Positions 1 to 13,000 of a DNA stretch of 64,000 nucleotides are shown here, one piece after another. Numbering within the stretch: position 1 is the stretch's first letter; each line of letters starts with the position of its first letter. Under the pieces are notes generated by a model. The model worked only from the letters and a program-made list of their open reading frames with translations, ran no database searches and was not told the DNA's origin. Source of the DNA: Lactarius indigo (taxonomy: Eukaryota > Basidiomycota > Agaricomycetes > Russulales > Russulaceae); NCBI GenBank assembly GCA_025766275.1, contig JAFKAC010000001.1, forward strand, positions 2,542,001 through 2,606,000, read 5' to 3'. A program made the position numbers and the translations under genes.

Positions 1-1721
1 ACCAGCAGGGGGCTGTTGTTGGGTGGTCTGCCCAAAAATGGACGGTTTCTGGCCTGCAGTATTCGCACCTGGAGAGATACGTTAACGGTAAAACAAGGTC
101 GGTAACACGGATCTTACTCACCGAATGCACCCCCGCCAAAAGTGCTGCCCGTTGGTTGGCTCTGCCCGAACAGACTAGTGGAAGCAGCAGGTTGCTGTGC
201 GGTATTAGTCTGCCCGAACAAACCGGTAGAACCGGTATTTGTAGCACCCCCAAAGCCGCTAGAGTTCCCTGAACTAAGGTAAGTTAAACGTACAGATGAT
301 AGCCACGACATTTACCGAATCCGCCTGGGGGCTTATTTTGAGACCCAAACGCACCAGCGTTCCCGAACAGGCCTGCACTCTGCTGCTGCTGCTGCGGTTG
401 TGGTTGTGGTTGTTGTTGGGGTTGGGCAAAGGTACCAAAACCAGTTGTTGCAGGCTGTTGGGGGGGTTGGTTGAAGGTACCGAACCCCCCCGTTGGTTGT
501 GCTGGATTTTGCCCCAGCCCGCTGAAAGCATTGCCCGTGCCCGTGTTTGCACTATTTGCGGCGGTATTACCAAATGAACCGAAAATAGGATTTGCAGGAG
601 GTTGTTGTTGAGCGGGTTGTCCGAATAAACTAGGGGCGGTGGGAGGTTGTGTCGTGCCACCGAATGTTGATTGCCCGAAAGCATTGGCGCCTGCAGTCTT
701 TCGATTCTGCTGATAATCTTGCATGCGCAACTCCTAGGATAAATATTAGCACGGGTGAGCCTGTTCCAGAAATGGGAAAAAGCAGCTTAGATGGGAAGCG
801 GGAGGGCATAAAAGAAACAGGATGTTCGTCTGCCACTTCACAGTGGATAGAAGGGATCACAAAACTAACCTCAAACGAGTTACCACGGTATTGAGGCATA
901 CAAGTAATGCTTTGATATTGAAGTGTCACACTTGCATTCGCAGAATCTTTCTCGCTGAAGACACTGTAGGGAGGATTTGCTGTTCCCGTGGTCACCGGAG
1001 GTGCACCATCATATGCACCAGCGTTCGAATTTGCTATAGAAGTCAGTTAGTTTAATTGATAAGTATAAGATATCCTAAGAACATACTGGCTGTTGCCCCA
1101 AAAGCACTTGTCGCGGGCTTGCCACCGAACGTTCCTGCCCCGAATGCGCCACCGGTCGTGCTCGTACTCGGTTGTCCAAACAGGTTCGTATTTGACGCTG
1201 GAGGTTGAGATGGACCTGCCGCACCAAATGTCCCGCCACCCCCACTAAAGGCAGACGCCCCTCCCCCACCAAACGCACCGAACCCCGTGGCGGGCTTCGT
1301 GGCACCAAACATGGACGGATTAGCACTACCGCCCCCAAATGCTCCTGGTAAACTGCAAGTTAGAAAAAGAATGTCACCGAAAAATGAGATAGACAAACCA
1401 AAGGTCGAGCCCCCTGCCGCAGGCGCAGGATTCGGATTGGAGGCGAGGTTCCCAAACATCGAATTCGCTTGCTGAGGTTGCTGCTGAGGAGTCTGACCAA
1501 ACCCAGCACCAGAGCCGAACACTAAGAAGAGGGGGAAAAAGAAGTCAGGGCCTGTCTAAAAGCAGTTGTTGGGTTATTGTGCCTCTACCTCCCCCTCCAG
1601 CCCCGAACGCGCTCGGCTGACCGAACACGGATCCGGTTTGTGGCTGCTGCGGTTGTTGTGGTTGCTGTGGATTCGGTTGTTGGCTGGACCAGGAAGATTG
1701 AATGCCAGTGTTTTGAAACAT
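1..1721 (-). CDS. NUP98: FG-repeat nucleoporin of the Nup98/Nup116 type, 5' part
   Basis: This is a component of the nuclear pore permeability barrier. The translation is rich in FG, GLFG and SLFG motifs spaced by Q/N/P/T-rich linkers, including a Q-rich block near 360-430. A GLEBS-like segment is split over two exons: LQYQSITCMPQYRGNSFE at about 870-920, then MQDYQQNRKTAG at about 689-730. In Nup98 and Nup116 the GLEBS motif binds the mRNA export factor Rae1/Gle2, so this gene belongs to that branch rather than to other FG nucleoporins. The start is the ATG at 1719-1721 (MFQNTGIQSSWSS). The gene contains several short introns and leaves the window at position 1, so the C-terminal autoproteolytic domain is not visible. 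It is divergent from RPA2, with 213 bp between the start codons. Confidence 0.85.
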
Positions 1722-1934
1722 TTTTAGGGCAACGCGAGAGAGAGAGGGGATGCACGGAGGATGCTCGCTTGATTGTCTTGTCGCAACCGTGACTCGGGTG
1801 TACTGCGTCAAGGAAGAATCCGGGACATTCAGTCGGAGATTTAAAAACGCGTCTCCCACTTTCGGATATGTAGCGCGTCCGTTATGTAATCTGATATTTT
1901 ATTTTTCTGCCTCACCGAGTGGACAACAAATGCC

Positions 1935-4900
1935 ATGCCGGACAGCAAACATACTTTTGACACTCTAGCTCGTGACAGGGCCTTCAAGAACCCTCTTACA
2001 ACCGGCTCCACGGTTCCGATACTGAACGAGTTTGTTGCACCGCATATTGAGTCATTCAATGCACTTTTCGATGACTCCGGCCTCCCTCCCGGTGACGGAG
2101 ATGGCCGTGGACTCCTCAGCTTGGCAATTAAGGACATCGGTGAGCGTGTGGTTTTCGACGGCACCGCTCCCGGAAGTGGCCAGACGGAACGCGGGAACAG
2201 GCTGAGCAGTAAGGACCTGGACTTTTATGGTTTCATCTTCGCTGAGAGTTCTAAAGTTTGGATCGACCATGTCTCTGTCGCGCGACCTATGGTCCCTGAC
2301 AAAGACAAACGGGCAGTAGAACGCAGAATTTTTCCAGCTGAGGTGAACGTCCCCCCTAACCACAAACCGCCACCAATCCGTAATCGATTCTCAAACTAAG
2401 CATCATCTCAGGCTAGAGAGAGGTTAACGTCTTACCGTGGGCGCATGTCCATCAAAATTTCTTGGAGGGTCGATTGTCCAGGTCAAACAGTACGATCTAT
2501 CACAAGGGACGGCGGTCTGATTCCGATCATGGTTCGGGTAAGTCGTTCCCTGTCCGTCTTATGTCCCAGAGCTTGATACCAGCACGTAGTCCGTCCGTTG
2601 TAATCTCCGTTCCATGTCATCTGCAGAACTTGTCAGACACCATGAAGAACCTGAAGAATTCGGCGGATACTTCATTATCAACGGAAATGAGCGTCTTATT
2701 CGCTATCTTATTCTCCCCCGCAGGAACCATGCCATTTCCCTCAACCGCCCTTCCTTCCAAAGTCGTGGTCCTTCCTACACACCGCATGCCGTTCAAATGC
2801 GTTGCGTACGCCCGGACCAGACTAGCGTGACAAACACACTCCATTATCTTGCAAACGGTAGCGCGATGCTACGATTTAGCTGGCGGAAACAAGAATATGT
2901 CGTACCTATCATGCTTCTCTTGAAAGCACTAGTCGGGGCCTCAGACAGGGAAATCTTTGAAGGTGTTATTATGCAAGACTACGAGAACACTTTTTTGATA
3001 GATCGTGCTGAGCTGTTACTGCGCAGTTACAAGATATATTCTTTGCATACCAGTGACCAGTGCTTGGACTATCTTGGTGACAAGTTCCGTGTAGTTCTGG
3101 GCTTGCCTGAAGATTGGACGAACATAGATGTTGGCACGTGGCTTGTCCGAAAACTTATCCTTGTTCATCTCGAGTCGCCTCGGGACAAGTTCAGGATGCT
3201 CCTGTGCGTTGTAAACGATCTTGGAATGTAGTCGCTGTGGCTCAGGTTTCACAGGTTCATGCTCAGGAAGTTGTACGCAATCGTGTCAAAGACATGCAGT
3301 GTTGATAATCCCGATTCCCCTCAGCATCAAGAAGTCCTTTTGCCAGGAAGTTTATACGGGATGATCATCAAGGAGAGACTTGAGGAAGCGATCAATCAGG
3401 TTCGCAATCAAATAGTTCAAGATATCAGAAAGCAGGAATCGTCAGTTGATTTCTTCGATGGTAAACACTCGGTTTTGTCTCAGAACCAGGACTAGGACTG
3501 ACAATTGCTTCAAGATCGATATATTAACAAAGTTTTGGCACGCGTAAATTTCGATATTGGAGCGCGGCTGGCCAACTTTTTAGCAACTGGGAACCTCTTG
3601 TCTCCAACAGGTCTCGATCTACAGCAGCCATCAGGTTTCACCATCGTTGCAGAAAAGCTCAATTGGTACCGGTACATCAGTCATTTTCGGTGTATTCACC
3701 GAGGTGCTTTCTTCGCCGAGCTGAAAACAACCACCGTGCGGAAGCTGCTTCCCGAGGCGTGGGGTTGGGTTTTCATTCTTCATGAGCCTTTTCCGTCTGA
3801 TTCATGTACCGCCAGGCTTCTTGTGTCCTGTACACACACCAGATGGATCCCCTTGTGGTTTGTTGAACCACCTATCCCGCACTTGTCGCATCGTTTCCTC
3901 TCCTCTTGCTGTGGCGCACTTACCTGCTCTGCTTGTTGCCCAAGGGATGACCGATCCCTTTGCACCCTCTGTAATGGGGAGCAAAAATATCTGTGTGCAG
4001 CTAGATGGACGCGTCATTGGGTGGGCGACACCCTCACTCGCAAAGAGCCTCGCTACTAGCCTGCGTATATGGAAGACCGATGGTATCAATGACGTTCCTT
4101 TGGACTTGGAAATTGGTTTTGTTCCACCATCTGAGGGTGGACAGTACCCTGGTCTGTTTCTCTTCGCGTCGCGTTCGCGAATGATGCGTCCTGTCAAATA
4201 CATTCTCAATGGTAGGGACGACCAGATCGGGCCCTTTGAACAAGTATATATGGATATTGCCATATCGCCCAAGGAGATAGACCCTGTCGTCTCGACACAC
4301 GTCGAACATGCACCGACAAATTTCCTCTCCATTTTAGCGAACATGACGCCATTCTCGGATTTTAATCAAAGCCCCCGTAATATTTATCAATGCCAGGTGA
4401 GTAACAGAGTACGTCGTTAAGTTCAATACGATGAATGTTCGGTAGATGGGGAAGCAAACAATGGGAACACCCTCAACTGCGCTGACCCACCGTACGGATA
4501 ACAAGCTCTACCGGTTACAATCTGGGCAATCCCCTCTAGTCCGACCCAAGTTGCACCAAACCTATGGCATGGACTCCTTTCCGAATGGGACTAATGCGGT
4601 CGTAGCCGTAATCTCCTATACTGGTTATGATATGGAGGATGCTATGATACTGAATAAGTCCGCTTACGAGCGTGGTTTTGGATATGGAACCGTGTACAAG
4701 TCTCAGATCGTTGATTTAAAAGAGACTCGAGAGGCGTCAAAGTCCGCTGCCGCGCCGACACTGCATTTTGGCCTAGGGCGAGATATCAGACTGGAACCGG
4801 AAGATAAGCAGCACCCATGTTGCCAGTTTCTTGACGTGGATGGCCTTCCCTTCATTGGAACAAGGCTGACATCTGGTGATTTCCTTGCTGCTTACGTTGA

Positions 4901-6118
4901 CGACACGACTGGACGAACTTGCTTCGTGAAGTATAAAGGTGATGAAGCGGCGTATGTCGACAAAGTTCGTCTTCTTGGTGAGCGCCGCTGTCGTGTTGCG
5001 TTCTATTAACAACTTAGCTGATGACATCAACACAGGAAGTGATGCCGGTGATTCAGAATTACAGAAAATTCATATTACGCTCAGGATTCCCCGTTCTCCT
5101 GTAATCGGTGACAAATTCTCGTCGCGACACGGACAAAAAGGCGTCTGCTCTCAAAAATGGCCGGCCGTCGACATGCCCTTTAGCGAGAGCGGGATACAGC
5201 CCGATGTCATTATCAATCCGCATGCCTTCCCAAGCCGCATGACTATCGGTATGCTGATCGAGAGCATGGCTGGGAAAGCCGGCGCAATGCACGGTCTGGC
5301 ACAAGATGCTACGCCTTTCACGTTCGTGACGCTCTCAGCCCGTAATTATCTCTTGCCCTGAACTTGCAACAGATTTTCAGAGTCCGATACTGCTATCGAT
5401 TATTTTGGCAAGCAGCTTTGTGCTGCCGGGTACAACTATTACGGCAACGAGCCAATGTATTCTGGTATCACAGGCCAAGAATTTGCCGCGGACATCTACT
5501 TTGGAGTGGTCTACTATCAGCGGCTGCGGCACATGGTACTCGACAAGTTTCAAGTGCGAACCACTGGTCCTGTTGACCCATTGACAAGGCAGCCCGTAAA
5601 GGCGAGGGGCTCGGTATTTTGGATCACAGTCCTATCGCTTACGCACCAAATATTCATTTTAGGGCAGGAAGCGCGCTGGTGGCATCCGATTTGGAGAAAT
5701 GGAGCGCGACGCGCTAATCGCCCACGGCACTTCATTTTTACTGCAGGACAGACTGATGAATTGCTCCGATTATTCGACGGCTTGGGTGTGCAGGACTTGC
5801 GGTAGCCTGATGTCACTTGGCTACGACGGCGGGGCGTTCAGCGCAGAACACCTGGGTTCGTCAGGGCCTGGGGGCGAGTACTGTCGAGTATGCCGGGACG
5901 GTGCAGACGATGAAAATACGCAATCACCAAGTAGCTCTGAGCGGAACCTTGATCACGCAGATCATGGGGACATTACGATCGCCCTCCCTTCCGAGCATGT
6001 TTTGAGCAACCAAACAAAAGGAAGTAACCTGGATGTCGTTGCTGTGCCATTCGTCTTCCGATATCTGTGCGCGGAGTTGGCGTCCATGGGTATTGCGGTC
6101 TCACTGGAGGTGCGGTAG
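1935..6118 (+). CDS. RPA2: DNA-directed RNA polymerase I subunit RPA2 (A135)
   Basis: This is the second largest, beta-like subunit of RNA polymerase I, which transcribes the 35S rRNA precursor in the nucleolus. About ten exons are joined by introns near 50 nt. The N-terminus reads [20 protein letters not shown]. Conserved blocks follow in family order: the lobe with [15 protein letters not shown], the [15 protein letters not shown] segment, [37 protein letters not shown], the switch block [12 protein letters not shown], and a C-terminal zinc ribbon with CRTCG and [14 protein letters not shown] and the N-terminal sequence favour Pol I over Pol II or Pol III. The intron near 3200 uses donor GTGCGT and restores the frame before [11 protein letters not shown]. 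An out-of-frame ATG lies 5 nt upstream of the chosen start. The partner subunit RPA1 is encoded at 40.7-46.6 kb. Confidence 0.95.
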
Positions 6119-6418
6119 GAGTATTTACCTCGCTATCCTTTTATCGTAAATACATCTTTCCCATCCACTTGCTAGCGGGATGAATACACATCCATCACCT
6201 GAGGAAACACTTTGCGGATTGCGTCCTTAGTGACATAGTACAGCATGAAGTCCATTACTTCCCCCACACCACACCACCGAATAGCCGCACCCGATAGTGT
6301 AGCGTACACTCACGTGGAATGAAACTATGTTGTGTCTGGATATACTACGCGCGCAAGCTGCTCTACTAGAAGACAATATGAAGCTAACAATAGAAGCTAG
6401 GAGCGAGATCGCTCCCCA
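6119..6418. other. Convergent 3' intergenic spacer, RPA2 / acyl-protein thioesterase
   Basis: This is 300 bp between the stop codons of two convergent genes. I see no coding sequence or RNA gene. It presumably carries both 3' UTRs and polyadenylation sites. Confidence 0.6.
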
Positions 6419-7379
6419 TCATTCTGGGAGCGAGTCTGGAAGGGTCTTTTTCAACCACGCCGCCAAGTCATAAAGCTCTTGCGGGTCCGCTCCGTGCTCT
6501 AATCCGTCATACGGTTTGAACGTGATACCCTCCAATGACGTGGCTCCAGCGGCATCGGGAGCTTCAGGAAGGCCTAGAGTGTTCTTCAAAAAATCTACCG
6601 AGTCTTTACCTAGGGAAAATTTGACCAGTGGGTCAGCGGTGCCGTGGCCCCAAAATATTGAATTCGAAGTCGCGTGCGAAGAACACATCTAAGTGGTTAT
6701 GTCAGAGAAGGTTCTAAGGATGCGGTGCTTTGCTAACCGCTTTGATTTTACTCCTCAGAACAAGCCAACCACTCAGGGATACGACGCCCCCCAATTGGCG
6801 TTCGTTGGTAAGGCCGCAAAGCAAGCTCATCGCTGCCCCTTGGCTGAAGCCACCAACTACAATTCGCCCAGGGTCAATACCGGAATCCACCTCTGCCGAG
6901 ATAAGTTGATCGATGTAGGACACAGTGCGTAGCATGCCGTCTTCATCTTCGCCGGTGGAAAAGTCGAAGCTCCTGATATCGAACCTACCCAACCCGATTA
7001 AGTCAAATAATATTCGTCCTAGAAACGAATTATATGCACCACGCGGGCATGGTTGCACCGAAGTTTGCGGTCACAGGCATCGATGGACTGGATATAGTAA
7101 AATCAAAGATCAGAGTCCTTTTGGGAGAAAAGATCCTGGGGATGCATGGCTCACGCGTGCGGTAAGATCCACTTGATGTGAGAGAGGCCAAGATCCTTCC
7201 TAAAGATGGCCGATACGGGTTGGCTCCAACCATGTCCTGTGTCACCCAATCCCTGACGTTTCAGTGGTAGTCAGGATCGTGGGTTGGTTGACACAGTAAG
7301 ACATGATACCAACATGGAGGAAAATGACGGTTGCTGTGTGTTTAGAGATCGAGTTGAATAGAAGTGGTGATGCAGGCAT
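6419..7379 (-). CDS. APT1: Acyl-protein thioesterase 1 (alpha/beta hydrolase)
   Basis: This is a cytosolic serine hydrolase of the phospholipase/carboxylesterase family that removes palmitate from S-acylated proteins. The first exon reads MPASPLLFNSISKHTATVIF, followed by LHGLGDTGHGW across an intron, then HIKWILPHAPSMPVTANFG and MPAWFDIRSFDF. The nucleophile motif GGFSQGAAMSLL is intact. The last exon carries GHGTADPLVKF (catalytic Asp) and GLEHGADPQE (catalytic His). Several introns of about 50-70 nt interrupt it. The start at 7379 gives a short N-terminus of the usual family length. The gene is divergent from TRM10, 109 bp away, so the two probably share a promoter region. Confidence 0.88.
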
Positions 7380-7488
7380 GACTGATGGTGGAACGATGTG
7401 CCAGGCTTACTTGGGCGCGGTGAACGGTCCGCAGATTAGCTCATGATTTTGATCAGATCACTTGCCCCGCTTCCCAACCACGACCACA

Positions 7489-8575
7489 ATGGAAAACAGT
7501 CCGACAGGCCCATCACAAACACCTATGTTATCGAAAGACGCTGCAAATACCTCGAAAAAGGCGCAGAAGAGGGCGCTCAAAATGGCGAGACTAGAGGAGC
7601 GAAAGCTTGAGCGGCGAGCGAAGGAGAGAGCAGCCAAAAAGGAAAAGAAGCGAAAAAGAGCTGAGAAAATTGCAGCTGGAGAGCAGGTTTCAGAGGACGA
7701 AAGGTCCCGAAAGCGAGCAAACGTGCATGGCACAAAAAACCCGTTCGCCGCGCGGGTGGTCCTGGACTTGGGATTTGACGACAGAATGAACGATAAGGTG
7801 CGAAGCGTGCTGATTCAACGGCTCGGCATCGTCTCAACCACGTCAGGAGATAACCTCATTGTGTTCACAACTAGCCTACGTCTACAGCACTAATCGACGT
7901 TCACCCAATCCCTTTCGTTCGCTTCTATTCACTTCACTGAACGGTCGGACACTGTCTCGACTCGAGAAGCTGAACGATGCAGGGTACAAAAGGTGGGCAG
8001 GAACGGAATGGTGGCCCGAAAGTTACGAAAGACTCTGGACGCAGGACCCAACAGAGACTGTCCCAAGAGATGGAGAGGAAGGATGCGAGGACAGTAAACG
8101 CGACGAGCAACCGGAGCAGTTAACAATACCGATGTCACGGGACCAGGTGGTCTATCTTACTGCCGACTCGAGCGAAATTCTGGAGGAGTTGAAAGAGGGG
8201 GAGACATACATTATCGGTGGAATTTGTGATCACAATCGCTATAAAGTGCGTTCGTGATTCATACTAATGGACCATTGCCCGATGGAAGTTTCGCAGAATC
8301 TTTGCTTAGACAAGGCGAGGGAATCGGGAATCCGCGCTGTCCAGCTCCCTATCGGGCGCTTTCTATCGCATCTCCCAACACGAAAGGTTCTCACTGTGAA
8401 CCAGGTATTTGAGGTTCTTGTAAAATGGGTGGAGACAAGAGATTGGGAGTTGTCATTATACGCGGTCATTCCAAAGCGTAAGTTCCAAGATGGTAGTGCG
8501 CACGAAGGGCCGACGAACGAAAAGAATATCGGTAGTACGGCTGCGGTGGGAATCCGAGACGAACTGGTATTGTAA
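7489..8575 (+). CDS. TRM10: tRNA (guanine-N1) methyltransferase, TRM10 family
   Basis: This is a SPOUT-type methyltransferase that in yeast forms m1G at position 9 of tRNAs. The ATG at 7489 begins MENSPTGPSQTPML, followed by a strongly basic Lys/Arg/Glu helix (about residues 20-70) typical of TRM10 N-termini. FAARVVLDLGFDDRM opens the catalytic domain. EITSLCSQLAYVYSTNRR follows after an intron that ends in CGTCAG. Later conserved blocks are VVYLTADSSEILEEL, YIIGGICDHNRYK, ARESGIRAVQLPIGRFL, KVLTVNQVFEVLVKW and YAVIPKRK. The terminal residues after PKRK are unconserved, so the exact stop (8575) is less certain than the rest. The gene ends 12 bp before the stop of the convergent NDUFAF5 gene. 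Confidence 0.9.
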
Positions 8576-8587
8576 TCTCTTTGTTCA

Positions 8588-9985
8588 CTATAGGACTTTT
8601 TTGAGACTTGTTTTACCCGAACCCCTCTCCAACGGCTCTGGTTGGTGTGGCGCGGGCTTCCACCCGATCTACACTCACTTAGTGAGACGAGAAGCCGTAG
8701 GGACAAACCTGACTGACCATGTAAATAACTTGGAATGTAGCTGGTAATGTGCCGTCCTCTTCTCCGTGCAGTTCTGGATGTCCCAAGAGTTAGTGCATTC
8801 AGCTCGGTTATTTCTTGAGTAACTCACCTTTGTATATTGCCGAGGCGGCGGCAAGTGTGTCTCTACGTAATAAATGACGGCTTAAACACTACCGTCAGCT
8901 GTTGCATAGGCAAATTGAAGGCGCAGACCCACCGTCCGATAATGGCATTATTCTCACCCATGTCCCTGAGATCATCCAGAAGTTCCCACATACTTGGATA
9001 CCTTATTTTAACTTCGTCTACATCTACGGTAAGAAGGTTGAAGCCTGCACGGCTCAATAGGTTTGACATATCACGGGGGTCTGAATCAGCGGTCAGGAGT
9101 AGACGTTCGGTAGTGGGGGTTCGACGCGCCTGCCATTGGAGATATGTGGGGAGAAATTCCGCCTTCTCGCTCAACTTCTGCTAGCTGAAGTGCGGTACGC
9201 AACTCGAAAAGCGTGTCGCCTCCAAAGATAGCGCCAATGAAAACACCGTCAGGTCTCAAGGCTTCTTTGATTTGCACCAGCACTCCTGCGTGAATGTCCT
9301 GTCAATTCCTGCAATTGATGCCGTACACCTATATACCTGGCAGATCGTTGACCCAATGGAGGTTTAGACACGAAACTATGGCCTCCTGAGAATTCCGTGG
9401 GATGGCATCAAGTAGTTTCTCCTCGTCCAAGACAAGTCTTTCCACCTGAACTACTGCCATTAGTTAGGTACCCTCGTGCCAGTACTAAATATAATGGCGC
9501 ACCTTCGAACTCTGTGTCGGGGTCTCGACTAAGGGCAAGTTCTGGGAGAGAGATGGAACAGGATGATTGAAAAAAAGTGGGTATTGTTTCCTACTGCTCA
9601 TGTCCACCATTGTCACTTTCTGTGTTCGATCTGGCTCTAGCAATTTGGAGAAATGACCTGAACCAGACCCAAGGTCAAGGATGGAAGGGAACTTCCTCTT
9701 TATATCCTGAATAGTTTCTCAGCCATGTCTCCATACGGGTTCGCCAGGATGAACACTAGCCAGAAATCTTTCTATCATTCTGTCTGCGACTTCATTACGG
9801 ACATAGTCGACAGTCCTACTACGGTTGCCTCCATCACGAGCGACCGCACGATCTTTTTGCGAACGCTTCACCTCTCTATCGAACACTTGAAATGGGCTTT
9901 GAGTGGCTGAGTTAACTTGAGAAGATGCCAACGACGCGAGCGATCGTAAGTGTGCTTTGAAGCTCGAGCGTGTAGCCAAAATCAT
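8588..9985 (-). CDS. NDUFAF5: NDUFAF5-like methyltransferase-fold complex I assembly factor
   Basis: This is a mitochondrial protein with a SAM-methyltransferase fold. The human homologue hydroxylates an arginine of NDUFS7 during early assembly of respiratory complex I. The N-terminus [19 protein letters not shown] looks like a mitochondrial presequence. [17 protein letters not shown] and [16 protein letters not shown] follow, as in the family. Later exons hold [20 protein letters not shown], the domain end [20 protein letters not shown], and [20 protein letters not shown]. The C-terminus is split into small exons: [12 protein letters not shown] (about 8835-8870), then [17 protein letters not shown], then [14 protein letters not shown], with the stop at 8588-8590. 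The start is only 58 bp from the divergent zinc-finger gene. Confidence 0.87.
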
Positions 9986-10043
9986 CGCGGTTGAGTCGAG
10001 GAGAGGCTCGGCATTATCCGAGCCAAACTTGCTCAGCTCCGTC

Positions 10044-13000
10044 ATGGACAACAATCAACTCAACCCTCACAACTCATCGAACGGTGCCATGAACCGCATC
10101 CTCCAGAATGGTGTCACCCCAGAGGAATATGCCCAGAATGCTCGTCAACTTGAGGCTTACAGTCGTATGAACGCCTTGGGTTTACAAGTATATTTGGAGA
10201 GGCAATCCCACTTAGCGGAGCAGCGTCGGCAGGATGAGTGAGTTGCCATTGTACTGACCCTAATTACTCTTACCACTTATTACTAGGGTACGTCTCATAC
10301 AAATGGCCCAGCAGCTCGCCACTGGCAGGTGTGTTCTGCTATATTGTTGTATACTCCTCATATGGAAAGGATATCAGACAACAGCACCATCAGCGACAAT
10401 TTTTACCAGCTGTCCCCCAAGTGACTCATGGTCGCCAACCGCTACCCGCGCAACAACCCGCTACGTCCAGCAGTCGCAACGTGGTGTGCCTTTTTCTTAG
10501 CTGGTCCTCAACGGTCGAACTTACCATTACGCAGCAAATTTTTAACCATGGACGATCTCACAACGAACCTAATTTGGGTGATGTAATGTCGCAGAACGCG
10601 CGGCACTACCGATTTCATGCCGCGGAGCAGAGTCGCGCTCCCGTGCCCAGTGTACAGCAACAGCAGCAACACTATACTTCTTCCAACTCTTCTACTCCTC
10701 TTGTTAACCAGAGCGTTCACCCCCAGCGCAATACCAATCACATTCACCCTATTGGAAGGGTAGGGACTGTGGCCACAGTGGGTTACCGTAAACCCTACAA
10801 TTCTTAACGTCTCGTTTATCGGCGACGTCCCCTTACAGTCAGCCTTAAATACATTTCCCCCGATTGCACAACCACCCAAAGCAACAGTCTTGGCTTCGGT
10901 GCAACACCAGTCTCAGTATCCGCAATATTCTGGTATGGCCACCACAGGTTTACAAGCTAGGGTTGGGCAGGGCAGCACGTCTCGTATGGTTCCTAGCCAA
11001 GGAGGTCACTCAGTACGTAATTCAACTCTAGGTCGTACCTCGAATTTTCTCAAACCTGTTTCAAAGTATGAGCAAATCAGTACGCTTTACCACTCTTGGG
11101 TGAAGGTATGTATTTCGTGTAGCAGTATGTCAAGTCATTCATCTAGTGTGAAAGACACATGGCCCCGAGAAGGCTGGTGAGATGACACAAGATCTTATGC
11201 GGTCGTGGCAACAAAAAGGGCAAATACCCTCAGTACAAACCCCTATGCACTCCACGACTGCTTCTTCCACGGCTTTGACGTCAGCGAGGAGTCACCAAAT
11301 GCAAAGTCAATTCCAGATTCCGAATCATAGCGTTCCCAATGAGGGGGTGTCAGCACCACCCCAACCACACGTTTCCAGACAGGAGTGGATTTCAGGGATC
11401 ACTGAAGATGGGCGATTGGTCCCATCCCCATCCCCACTCCACCTCGCTGTGCTATCCGATAACTCGGCTCCACAAACAAGTGTTTCCCAAGGTATTGTTG
11501 GTCCACAAGAACCTCCCATCACCGGCGTGAGCAAAGAAGAAGAGACAGACCACTCGGTGACTACAGCTAGCTTTCCTTCGACGTTTCCTACCTGCACCAA
11601 GTTCACAATCACACTCAATATTGTTAGCCCCCGAAGAAAAGTCCACTACTCTATATACCATGCGTGGCCTTGCGGCTAGCATTAAACGATCTTTGATTGC
11701 GGAGCGACTAGCGGCGTCGGAGGAACCAACTCCCACGTCAGAAACACACGCGAGTACGAGTAAACTTTCGCCCTCAGATGAAGCTGTCAATACCGCCGAG
11801 CAGTCCGGCCTGGCGGTCGCGGGGACTCACCCCACGATTATTCCCACGACCGGACGCGATGGAAACGGTGCCTATTCCCCGTCTCGACGGGGGTGAAACC
11901 CCACCGTCAGCCACAGCACCATCACCATCACCTTTTCCACAACTCCCTGTATCGCAGCGAGCGACAGTTTCCTTCACTTGATGAAGTCACAATCTCAGAC
12001 TCGTATCAGGAACCGTCACATGACTTTGTACCCTTCTCCACTTTGGCGGGTGCAGTTTCGTTTGACAATGCCACTGGCTACGCTCCTACCGACCACCCCA
12101 CCATACCTTCACCCGTCGCTAGTCCCTTCGGAGACTTGACAAATCCCCAACAGGCACCAGATATCGTACCCCATGACCCCATGGACATTTCACTGCTGCC
12201 CTTCACTGAATCTTCTTTCAGTGGCCTCTCCTTTCCAACCCGTACTCCAACACCTCCACTATCCGCCACGATCACACCGTTTCGAGACGACGACGTTGCT
12301 GATGCAAAGATACAGGAAATATCTTCACCCACTCCTACTTCTCCATGTTTAGATCGAGTTGAGAAACAACCAGAGTCGATCTCTCCCACGAGTAAGCGTA
12401 ACGTCGAGGCGACGGTCATATCGACTGGTGATGATCAAGACCGGATTTATCTCGATGTTACGTCACTCTCTTCGGAACATGCCGCCCATCCCCAAGCCCA
12501 AATACAGATCCTTAACTCGTCACAGGAGGAATCGCACGTTTTCGTCCGTCGCACGGGTTTGTTAGATTCGTCGATAGAGGAAAATTCCGGAGAACCCCTG
12601 GAAAGCGTGCGAACGGAGGGATACCCAGAGAACAGAAAACATGCTCGGACAAGTGAAGTACCATCCGCAGTACACACTTCGATAGGGCCAACTAGTGGGA
12701 GGAGTACTAGTCCTGCTGCAACTCCAGGCTCTGGGGTCTTTCTCAAGCCTCCTATGAAGTCCGCTGGAGAGCCTGCTTTTTATATCGCCGTCCCCCCACT
12801 GCCGGAATGGGTTCGCAGGGCGAAGCGTCGAAAAGCGATAAACAATGGACCGGCAAGTGAGGAAACTGGTGAGTTCTTTTTACTCTGGGACCATCTTGAT
12901 CGTTTCTCATTTATTTAGGGCAGCGCAGTGATCGAGGTTCGTAGGCTGCTGTACGTTTTCTACTAAACTCAGTATGCTCGGTTAGAATACGCGGAGAATG

